DNA from: Stenotrophomonas maltophilia
GTDB lineage: Bacteria; Pseudomonadota; Gammaproteobacteria; Xanthomonadales; Xanthomonadaceae
Assembly (NCBI RefSeq): GCF_006970445.1
Contig: NZ_CP033877.1
Coordinates: forward strand, 3,604,750 to 3,668,749
DNA: 64,000 bases
Reading direction: 5' to 3'
The notes beneath the pieces are model-generated. The model was given only the letters and a program-made list of their open reading frames with translations, was not told the DNA's origin and searched no databases. The translations under genes and the position numbers were made by a program. Of the stretch, positions 22,661 through 31,186 are shown in pieces. Within the stretch, counting starts at the first letter, position 1. Every line of letters starts with the position of its first letter.

Positions 22661-23161
22661 TCAGGGCTTCTGGCTCAGCACGATGTTGACGACGCCCGAG
22701 TAGCGACCCTGGGTCGTAAGCGGCGCCGGAGCGGTCTGGGCGATGACCAGCGGCATCGAGATCGAAGCGCCCGGGGTCGAGCCGGCACCAGTGAACAGAT
22801 CGGCTGCCTTGAATTCGACAGCAGTGAGGCCCAGTGCCCGGTTGTTGAGGCTGACCGTCATCGGCACGGTGATCTTGCCGTCACCGTTGGCCAACACGAA
22901 TGCACCGCCGATCTTGGCCTCGATGTCGGCCGTTTCATCATTGGAGTGGATGCGCACGTGCTGGGTGTCCGGAATCAGGCCACGCAGCGGATCGTGGGTC
23001 AGGGTGACGGCGTCCGGCAGCGGCGTGCCATCGTCGCGCAGCAGGGCCAGGGTCGGGTCGACGTCGGCGTAGACGGAGATCTTGGTTTCCACGGCGTGCG
23101 CGGACAGCGAAGCCGTGGCCAGCGCTGCAGCGAGCGCGGCCTTCTTGATAATGGCGTGCAT
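22661..23161 (-). CDS. CS1-type major fimbrial subunit
   Basis: A 166-residue pilin. I start it at ATG 23161 (MHAIIKKAALAAALATASL), which gives a proper signal peptide cleaved after SAHA; the longer frame adds a non-signal leader. The mature N-terminus (VETKISVYADVDPTLALLRDDGTPLP) is the donor-strand region typical of the CooA/CblA family, and the end (GRYSGVVNIVLSQKP) is the typical C-terminal strand. First gene of the operon; a strong hairpin follows it. Confidence 0.92.
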   Translation of the reverse strand: MHAIIKKAALAAALATASLSAHAVETKISVYADVDPTLALLRDDGTPLPDAVTLTHDPLRGLIPDTQHVRIHSNDETADIEAKIGGAFVLANGDGKITVPMTVSLNNRALGLTAVEFKAADLFTGAGSTPGASISMPLVIAQTAPAPLTTQGRYSGVVNIVLSQKP

Positions 23162-23562
23162 GGGTTGTCTCTCTCGGACAAGGGGGAATATGAAAGCTCC
23201 CCTCCCCAAGGAGAAAAGGGAGGGAAGCGCCGCCCGCGGGGATGGGTGCGGGCGACGGAGAGAATGTTAGGAATCCCTTGTTGTGCAGGCCATTCAAGCT
23301 TTCCTAAAACATTGAACGTTAAGGAGAATCCTTGAAGGCGTTCAATCTTTGAGGGTTATGCAATTTCCCTCATTTGTGGAATGCAACAAACCTCATTGCC
23401 TTGCCTTTATAAAATCGAGCCGCGCTCGACTGCTGTTCACGCGGCGGGCGTGAGTCGAGCATGGCTTGACTCTGCAAATGCCTATCCAGGCGTGGCATGG
23501 ATCTACTGGATGGCATCAAGCCGCCTTTCGGCGGCCTGATGGTACTTCGTGTTGGCGCGCGA
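23162..23562 (-). promoter_or_regulatory. Fimbrial operon upstream region with direct and inverted repeats
   Basis: This 400-bp gap is distinctly AT-rich in 23270-23415. It contains a nested inverted repeat: ATTGAACG (23311-23318) pairs with CGTTCAAT (23339-23346), and inside it AAGGA-GAA-TCCTT. A direct repeat follows: ATGCAA-N4-CCTCATT at 23358-23374 and again at 23381-23397, a 23-bp period. TATAAA on the minus strand (about 23405-23410) could be a -10 element. A GTCGAGC-type palindrome covers 23418-23478, and GCCGCC-TTTC-GGCGGC (23520-23535) is a terminator candidate for the gene at 23563. The arrangement suggests a regulated promoter for the pilin operon. Confidence 0.5.
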
Positions 23563-23634
23563 TCAGAAGAAGATCGCGTACAGGATCAGCAGCGGAATCG
23601 GTACGCCCAACAACCAGAGCAGAATCATTTTCAT
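23563..23634 (-). CDS. 23-residue hydrophobic membrane peptide
   Basis: ATG at 23634 is preceded by AAGGAGAC at a good distance, and the frame closes with TGA after 23 codons. The peptide starts MKMILLWLLGVPIPLLIL and ends YAIFF, one membrane helix broken by a Gly-Val-Pro-Ile-Pro kink. It lies 27 bases after the stop of the membrane protein gene and is followed by a hairpin. No family is assigned; it may be a small partner of that membrane protein. Confidence 0.6.
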   Translation of the reverse strand: MKMILLWLLGVPIPLLILYAIFF

Positions 23635-23661
23635 GGCAGGTCTCCTTGCATGGAACGGGGG

Positions 23662-24732
23662 TTACAGGTCGCGACGGCGGCCGCCCCAGGTGGCGCTGAG
23701 GCTGGCGAAAAACGCGCCGATCAGCAGCGTGATGAACAGCCACAGCGCGGCATACGCTGCTGCCTTGCGGGCGTCGTCGGCGGCCTGCTTGGCGGCGTTC
23801 TTGGCCTTCTCCAGCGCAGCACGCATGCGCGTCTGCACATCGGTCACGCGCGCCTGCGCTTCGGCCTGACTCATGCCGGTCTCGCGCGCGATCAGCTGGG
23901 ACAGGTACTGGGTGTCGGCCGGGTCCAGGCCATCCCCCTGCAGACTGTTGACGATGATGCGGTTCACCTCGGCACGCACTTCGCGGCGATCACCCATCGG
24001 GCCATTGCCGGGCGTCGGACGCGGCGGTGCGGCCATGCGTGCGTCGCGCGGGCCGACGCTTGCGGCCGGCGGCGGCGGGGCCGCATTCGGATCCATCGGC
24101 GCACCCGGCGGAGGCGGCGTTGCAGGATCAGACGGCCCTGCGCTGGTGGCGCTGCGGAACAGCGAGTCCACCCAGTAGTTGAGGTCGCCTTCCGGCGCAG
24201 CCGCCGCAACGCTACCGGCGCCCGCTGCGGCAACGCCGGCGGTGGATACTGCGGCACCAGCCGTGGCACCTGCCACCTTCGCGCCCGTGCCCAGCACCCC
24301 ACCGATGGCCGACGTGAGCAGACCGGCGGTGAGCAGCGTGGCCACCGCCCACGACACGAAGCCATGTGCGGTGTCGCGGAAGTAGGTCTCATCGCCGTGG
24401 ATCTGCGTCCACTTGGTACGCAGGCGACCGGCCAGATAGCCACCCAGACCAGAAGCCGCCAGCGCGGTGAAGGTGAGCCAGATGATGCTGGACCAACCGA
24501 AGGTTTCCTTGCTGACGCCTTCGAACGACCACGGCGACACCGAGGACAGCCCCAGGCCCACGCCGAGAATCAGCAGGATGAGGGAGAGTGCAGCGGCAGC
24601 GGCGGCACCGGCGAAGATCGCGCCCCAGGACACGGCGCTTTCGCTGGGAGGAGCGACGATAGGGGCGGTGACGACAGTGGCGACGTCAGGGCCGAGCGGG
24701 CCGCGCTCGGGTGGGTCGAATCGGGTACTCAT
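23662..24732 (-). CDS. Multi-pass membrane protein, function unknown
   Basis: A 356-residue protein. Hydrophobic segments lie near residues 34-60, 82-104 and 124-150, and again at the C-terminus (about 327-350), which ends WGGRRRDL. Between them is a low-complexity Pro/Ala/Gly-rich stretch (about 180-235) and a helical region with KAKNAAKQAADDARKAAAY. The layout resembles annotated 'PhnA-like' or YrzE-type membrane proteins, but I do not recognise a function. The 23-residue peptide gene follows directly. Confidence 0.75.
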   Translation of the reverse strand: MSTRFDPPERGPLGPDVATVVTAPIVAPPSESAVSWGAIFAGAAAAAALSLILLILGVGLGLSSVSPWSFEGVSKETFGWSSIIWLTFTALAASGLGGYLAGRLRTKWTQIHGDETYFRDTAHGFVSWAVATLLTAGLLTSAIGGVLGTGAKVAGATAGAAVSTAGVAAAGAGSVAAAAPEGDLNYWVDSLFRSATSAGPSDPATPPPPGAPMDPNAAPPPPAASVGPRDARMAAPPRPTPGNGPMGDRREVRAEVNRIIVNSLQGDGLDPADTQYLSQLIARETGMSQAEAQARVTDVQTRMRAALEKAKNAAKQAADDARKAAAYAALWLFITLLIGAFFASLSATWGGRRRDL

Positions 24733-25039
24733 GGGACGGACGCTCCGGATCAGATGCTGCGGATGCAGCTGGCGTCCTGAGGCTGCGCGAGCGCTTGTGA
24801 AGCTGGCGAGACCCCTGAATCACGCGGTCTTGCCGCGGTGAAGAGCGTGCCAACCAAGGTTGGCACCTACCGATGGTTTTTCGCGAGTGTCGTAAGCGTG
24901 CCAACCAAGGTTGGCACCCACCAATGGTTTTTCGCGAGTGTCGAAAGCGTGCCAACCAAGGTTGGTATCCACCAGAGCCGAAGCAAAAAAAAACGCCCCG
25001 CGGATGCGGGGCGTTCTCGGCACAACCTACGCGGGGCGA
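24733..25039. repeat. Three-copy 51-bp tandem repeat with SMAG-type palindromes
   Basis: This 307-bp gap holds three direct repeats with an exact 51-bp period (starting 24845, 24896 and 24947). Each has GTGCCAACC-AA-GGTTGGCAC followed by an ACC(A/G)ATGGTTTTTCGCGAGTG spacer. The third is degenerate at its end and runs into the gltA terminator. The remainder (24733-24840) is the upstream region of the membrane protein gene; no gene is seen in it. Confidence 0.85.
24985..25016 (-). terminator. Rho-independent terminator of gltA
   Basis: On the minus strand AACGCCCCGC-ATCC-GCGGGGCGTT is followed by eight or more T residues. It starts 24 bases after the gltA stop. Textbook form. Confidence 0.9.
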
Positions 25040-26317
<1,278 letters not shown>

Positions 26318-26406
26318 TGTGTGCGCTCCTTCATGGGAAGGCGCCTGCCCAAGCGCATTGGTCAGGCACGTGAATGACGTCCTCGGCCTGTGCCGGGGAT
26401 CACGCC

Positions 26407-26415
26407 ATTATCGCA
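26407..26415 (-). promoter_or_regulatory. Candidate extended -10 for gltA
   Basis: On the minus strand TGC-GATAAT lies about 90 bases upstream of the gltA start. No convincing -35 is seen, as expected for an extended -10 promoter. Confidence 0.35.
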
Positions 26416-26559
26416 CAGCAGCATTTGCCCGGCGCTAGACAGAAGTCGTAGACGGCAGGCGGCCAGAACCCGGCCAGCAAGCGGCCCGGATCGGCAAAAG
26501 CGTTGTCACACGAACGCAGTGTTCCGTCCATCCAAACGCCCGTTGGGTTGGCGTTGGGG

Positions 26560-26591
26560 AAAAACAAACGGCCGCGCAGAGCGCGGCCGTC
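26560..26591 (-). terminator. Rho-independent terminator of rpmE2
   Basis: On the minus strand ACGGCCGCGC-TCT-GCGCGGCCGT is followed by TTGTTTTTCCCC. It begins 23 bases after the rpmE2 stop. Confidence 0.88.
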
Positions 26592-26613
26592 GGTTCGAAG
26601 CTGGATCGACAGA

Positions 26614-26856
26614 TCAGCGCGCGTAGCGCTTCTGGAACTTGTCGATACGGCCCGAGGTGTCGATGACCTTGTGCTTGCCCGTGTAGAACGGGTGCGAAGC
26701 AGAGGAAATTTCAACCTTCACCAGCGGGTAGTCGTTGCCGTCTTCCCACTTGATGGTTTCCTTCGTCGCCATGGTCGAGCGGGTCAGGATCTTGAAATCG
26801 GAGGTGACGTCATGGAAGACGACGTCGCGGTAGTTCGGATGGATATCGGCCTTCAT
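26614..26856 (-). CDS. rpmE2: 50S ribosomal protein L31 type B
   Basis: An 80-residue protein ([20 protein letters not shown]...). It lacks the CxxC...CxxC zinc ligands of the ordinary L31, so it is the zinc-independent type B form, which many bacteria use under zinc limitation. The block [28 protein letters not shown] is characteristic. It is a single gene with a clear terminator. No Zur box was recognised upstream. Confidence 0.96.
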   Translation of the reverse strand: MKADIHPNYRDVVFHDVTSDFKILTRSTMATKETIKWEDGNDYPLVKVEISSASHPFYTGKHKVIDTSGRIDKFQKRYAR

Positions 26857-26944
26857 GGGCTCACACCGTAAATGGGCTGGTGGTCAAGAGCGGCATTATA
26901 AGCACCGGTTGCCGCCCGGGGCAACCGGTGCCTGTCAATCGGCT

Positions 26945-27883
26945 TCAGTCCGCGCCCAGGGCCTGGCGCACCAGGGCCTCGAAACGCTGCTGGTCGTAGG
27001 CCATCAGCAGATCGCAGTTGTCCGGCTGGCCGGTCTGGCGGTTCCAGTCGACGATGGTGGCGCCGCGGCTGAACGTGCCGTTCAGCTCTACGTTCAGCGG
27101 CCGCGATTCGACCTGCAGCTGCCCTTCCGGGTTCAGCGCCCAGGCCATGGCGACCGCGTCGGCGGTGTACCAGCGGCCGCCCTTGCTGTCTTCGGACAGG
27201 CCACGGGTCTTGCGCGAGATCAGCTCGTAGAAGCGGGCACGATCGGAGTCGGCCTGCAGCCATTTCTCGGCTTCTTCCAGCGGCAGGCCGTGGGCGACGG
27301 TGGCCTCCCAGTCCGACACCAGCAGGTGCTTGAACGAGGTGAACACCACGTGCGCCGCTTCCGGATCGAAGGCGATGTTGAATTCGGCCGCCGGGGTGAT
27401 GTTGCCGTGGCAGGTGACCGCCCCGCCCATCACCACGATGCGCTTGATGCGCTGGGGCAGGGTCGGGTCCAGCTTCAGTGCCAGCGCCAGGTTGGTCAGC
27501 GGGCCGAGCATCACCAGCATCAGTTCGCCGGCATGCTCGTGCGACAGGCGCAGGATGGCCAGCGCAGCGTGCTCGGCCTCAGCCCGGCGGCTCGGCGGCG
27601 GCAGGTCCACGTCACCATAGCCGTCACGGCCATGCACGTGGGCAGCGTCGACGGAGGGATGCAGCAGCGGATCCGGGCTTCCGGCAAACACCGGCACGTC
27701 GGCGCGGCCGACGATGTCGCAGAGCTTGAGGGCGTTGCGGACGGTGTACTGCAGGCCGACATTGCCGGCGGCGATGGTCAGGGCGACCACGTCATGCCGT
27801 TCATCGGCAAAGGCCATCAGCAGGGCCAGGGCGTCGTCCACACCGGGGTCGGTGTCGATCAACAGGGGGATCTTGTGGGTCAT
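26945..27883 (-). CDS. Inosine/uridine-preferring nucleoside hydrolase
   Basis: A 312-residue nucleoside hydrolase. The calcium-binding family motif DTDPGVDDALALLMA sits at residues 10-24, and VMGGAVTCHGNITPAAEFNIAFDPEAA is the second conserved block. It cleaves the N-glycosidic bond of (ribo)nucleosides for salvage of bases. Whether it prefers purines or pyrimidines cannot be told. No transporter gene is adjacent. Confidence 0.92.
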   Translation of the reverse strand: MTHKIPLLIDTDPGVDDALALLMAFADERHDVVALTIAAGNVGLQYTVRNALKLCDIVGRADVPVFAGSPDPLLHPSVDAAHVHGRDGYGDVDLPPPSRRAEAEHAALAILRLSHEHAGELMLVMLGPLTNLALALKLDPTLPQRIKRIVVMGGAVTCHGNITPAAEFNIAFDPEAAHVVFTSFKHLLVSDWEATVAHGLPLEEAEKWLQADSDRARFYELISRKTRGLSEDSKGGRWYTADAVAMAWALNPEGQLQVESRPLNVELNGTFSRGATIVDWNRQTGQPDNCDLLMAYDQQRFEALVRQALGAD

Positions 27884-28411
27884 CGTTGCCGTCTTCAGAT
27901 CGGCAACGAAGTGTGGACCGGGATGATGACCGTTGCAAGTACGGGGGTTGGGGGTTCTGGCAGGGCTGCGCCCTGCACCCGCCGAAGCGGTAGTGCCGGC
28001 CGCTGGCCGGCAACTTCAACAGCAACGTCAAAAGCAGGCTATCCGTGGGATGGCGGGGTGGGTCCGATGGCGGGGGACGGCGTGAATACATCCATGTAGC
28101 CTCGGTCGCGCCATCCATGGCGCTCACGCCCCCGCCACCGGACCCACCCCGCCTTCGACAATTTCCCGCGGTCTGTCGGGACGGCGTTCTGCTCTGAACG
28201 GCGTTCTGCTCTGGTAGGTGTCGACCTTGGTCGACACATCCACGCAATGCGTGGAGGAACATGTAAATGATCGAAGCGGCTCTCTGTAGAGTCGAGCCGT
28301 GCTCGACTCACGCGCGCAGCGCGAAAAGCAGCCGAGCGTGAGCTCGGCTCTACAGTAGATCCACGCCATGCGTGAATGTGTCGACCAAGGACCACACCCA
28401 CCAAGGCGGCA
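27884..28411. repeat. Repeat-filled gap between the nucleoside hydrolase and recG
   Basis: No gene is seen in these 528 bases. They hold a SMAG palindrome (GTAGTGCCGGCC-GCT-GGCCGGCAA, 27990-28013), copy A of the roughly 130-bp element (28039-28170, listed separately), a GGTAGGTGTCGACC-TT-GGTCGACAC palindrome (28214-28236) with a CCACGCA-A-TGCGTGG one (28240-28254), and a GTAGAGTCGAGC...GAGCTCGGCTCTAC pair (28286-28354). Half-palindromes run up to the recG stop. Confidence 0.85.
28039..28170 (+). repeat. About 130-bp three-way-junction repeat, copy A
   Basis: Outer arms GGCGGGGTGGGTCCG..GGCGGGGG and CCCCCGCC..CGGACCCACCCCGCC pair almost fully. Inside are TACATCCATGTA and GCGCCATCCATGGCGC, two small hairpins. 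The flanks are CTATCCGTGGGATGG on the left and TTCGACAATTTCC on the right, both shared with copy B. Compare 39512, 53710 and 54021. Confidence 0.75.
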
Positions 28412-30523
28412 TTACGCCGAGGCGTAACGCACGGCGGTGCCGATCCAGCGCTGCACCACGCGATCGGCCAACGCGGGCTGCTGGTCCAGCAGTCGCTCGG
28501 CCAGCGCGTGGACGCCGGGCAGCAGCCCGGCATCGCGGGCCAGGTCGGCGATGCGGAAACCGGCCAGGCCGGTCTGGCGGGTGCCGAGCAGTTCGCCGGG
28601 GCCACGCAGTTCCAGATCCTTCTCGGCGATGACGAAACCATCGTTGGTTTCGCGCATGGTCTGCAGGCGCTCGCGCGCCATCTGCGAAAGCGGCGCCTGG
28701 TACAGCAGCACGCAGCGCGATACCGCCGAACCACGACCGACGCGGCCGCGCAGCTGGTGCAGCTGGGCCAAGCCGAGGCGCTCGGCGTTCTCGATCACCA
28801 TCAGCGAGGCGTTCGGCACATCCACGCCCACTTCAATCACGGTGGTCGCCACCAGCAGGTCGATCTCACCGGCCTTGAACGCCACCATCGTCGCCAGCTT
28901 CTCGGCGGCCTTCAGGCGACCATGCACCAGCCCGACGCGCACGCCCGGCAGCAGCGCCTGCAGCGATTCGTAGGTGGCCTGCGCGGGGGTGGCATCCAGT
29001 TCTTCGCTTTCCTCGATGAGCGTGCACACCCAGTACACCTGCCGCCCTTCCTCGCAGGCCAGCGCGATGCGCTCGATCAGTTCCGGGCGACGGTCATTGT
29101 TGAGGGCGACGGTCTGCACCGGCGTGCGCCCCGGCGGCAGTTCGTCGATGGCCGACACGTCCAGGTCCGCGTATTCGGACATCGCCAGCGTGCGTGGAAT
29201 CGGCGTGGCGGTCATCACCAGCTGGTGCGGCACGTTGTGCGCGCCCGCGCCCTTGTCGCGCAGGGCCAAGCGCTGGTGCACGCCGAAGCGGTGCTGCTCG
29301 TCGACGATGGCCAGGGCCAGATCCTGGAATACCACCGCCTCCTGCATCAGTGCATGGGTACCGACCACCACCTGCGCTTCGCCGCTGGCGACCTGCTCCA
29401 TCACCTTGGCGCGCGCCTTGCCGGTGACCTTCCCGGCCAGCCAGGCGATGCGCACGCCCAGCGGTTCCAGCCAGCCGCGCAGGTTGTTGAGATGCTGTTC
29501 GGCCAGCAGTTCAGTCGGCGCAGCCAGCGCGACCTGCTTGCCCTGCTCCACCGCCAGCATGGCGGCCAGCGCGGCGACCACGGTCTTGCCGGAACCCACA
29601 TCGCCCTGCACCAGCCGCAGCATCGGGCTGGGGCGTGCGAGGTCTTCGCGGATCTGCTTGAACACCCGCGCCTGCGCACCGGTCAGCGCGAATGGCAGCT
29701 GCTTCAGCAGCGCCTTGGCCAGCTTGCCAGGACCGGCCAGCGGCGGTGCATGGTGTGCCTGCAAGGCAATGCGCTGGCGGCGCAGGCTGAGGTGATGGGC
29801 CAGCAGTTCTTCCATCGCCAGGCGGCGCTGCGCCGGGTGGGTGCCGGCGGCCAGCGCGGCCAGGTCGGCATCTGGTGGCGGCCGGTGCACGGTCAGCAGC
29901 GCGCTGCGCAGTGACGGCAGGCCAAGGCCATCCAGCCAGCCGCTGGGCAGCAGTTCCAGCGTGCTTTCCTCGGGCAGTCGATCCAGGGCCTGGCCGATCA
30001 GCTTGCGCATGGTCATCGGGCCGACGCCTTCGACGGTGGGATACACCGGGTCGAGGCGGTCGCCGAGTTCGGGATCGTCGTTGCGGCCCAGCACCTGGTA
30101 GCTGGGGTGGACGATTTCCAGGCCGAGGTGGCCAGGCTTGGGCGTGCCAAAGCAGCGCAGTCGGTTGCCGACTGCGAACTGGCCGACCTGCTGCTGGCGG
30201 AAATGGAAGAAGCGCAGCACCAGGCTGCCCTGCCCTTCGTCTTCCACGGCGACCTTCAGCATCGGCCGGTAGCGCATGCCGCGCTCGACCGCGACCACCC
30301 GCACTTCCACCTGCGCCGGTACGCCCGAACGCAGGTCTTCGATGCGGGTCAGCCGGGTCCGGTCTTCATAGCGCAGCGGCAGGTGAAGCCAGAGATCCTG
30401 CAGGGTGGCCAGGCCACGCGCCTGCAGTTTGGCGGCCACAGCCGGACCGACGCCCGCGAGCATCGCCAGGGATGCTTCGCCGGACGGTGACAGTACCGGA
30501 GTGACCGCCGCCTTGCGTGCCAC
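28412..30523 (-). CDS. recG: ATP-dependent DNA helicase RecG
   Basis: A 703-residue superfamily 2 helicase that remodels stalled replication forks and branched DNA. The N-terminal wedge/OB domain (about residues 40-170) is followed by the helicase core: GDVGSGKTVVAALAAM (Walker A), IVDEQHRFGVHQR (motif II, DEQH), VMTATPIPRTLA (motif III), and the C-terminal block with QLRGRVGRGSAVSRCVLLY and the TRG region. The length is standard. The stop lies just beyond a cluster of repeats. Confidence 0.97.
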   Translation of the reverse strand: MARKAAVTPVLSPSGEASLAMLAGVGPAVAAKLQARGLATLQDLWLHLPLRYEDRTRLTRIEDLRSGVPAQVEVRVVAVERGMRYRPMLKVAVEDEGQGSLVLRFFHFRQQQVGQFAVGNRLRCFGTPKPGHLGLEIVHPSYQVLGRNDDPELGDRLDPVYPTVEGVGPMTMRKLIGQALDRLPEESTLELLPSGWLDGLGLPSLRSALLTVHRPPPDADLAALAAGTHPAQRRLAMEELLAHHLSLRRQRIALQAHHAPPLAGPGKLAKALLKQLPFALTGAQARVFKQIREDLARPSPMLRLVQGDVGSGKTVVAALAAMLAVEQGKQVALAAPTELLAEQHLNNLRGWLEPLGVRIAWLAGKVTGKARAKVMEQVASGEAQVVVGTHALMQEAVVFQDLALAIVDEQHRFGVHQRLALRDKGAGAHNVPHQLVMTATPIPRTLAMSEYADLDVSAIDELPPGRTPVQTVALNNDRRPELIERIALACEEGRQVYWVCTLIEESEELDATPAQATYESLQALLPGVRVGLVHGRLKAAEKLATMVAFKAGEIDLLVATTVIEVGVDVPNASLMVIENAERLGLAQLHQLRGRVGRGSAVSRCVLLYQAPLSQMARERLQTMRETNDGFVIAEKDLELRGPGELLGTRQTGLAGFRIADLARDAGLLPGVHALAERLLDQQPALADRVVQRWIGTAVRYASA

Positions 30524-30530
30524 GTGGCGG

Positions 30531-30917
<387 letters not shown>

Positions 30918-30969
30918 GGGTCGCTCCGGTGCTTGGGGGAAAACAGAGCGGTGATTGTACCGGGTGGGG

Positions 30970-31186
30970 CTGCATCCACGCATTGCGTGGATCTACCGCG
31001 CCGCTTCGGTAGTGCCGGCCGCTGGCCGGCAACCCCATGAACGTCGGAAGCAACGCGAAGTTGCCGGCCAGCGGTCGGCACTACCGGGAACATCCACGCT
31101 TGGCATGGATCTACTGCGATGCAACCGGTAGCGACGGGCCATTCCCGGCGAGTGCGCAATCATCCACGCATGGCGTGGATCTACTG
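30970..31186. repeat. SMAG cluster between ridA and spoT
   Basis: The stretch carries ATCCACGC-ATTGCGTGGATCTAC (30973-30996), an inverted SMAG pair opening GTAGTGCCGGCCGCTGG and closing with CCAGCGGTCGGCACTAC (31009-31084, 76 bp), CATCCACGCTTGGCATGG (about 31090-31113) and CATCCACGCATGGCGTGGATCTAC (31161-31184). The last one overlaps the spoT stop codon. Confidence 0.85.

Noticed and set aside
26390-26613. Short open frames between gltA and rpmE2
   Set aside because: No ribosome sites, no family resemblance, and they overlap a terminator and promoter region.
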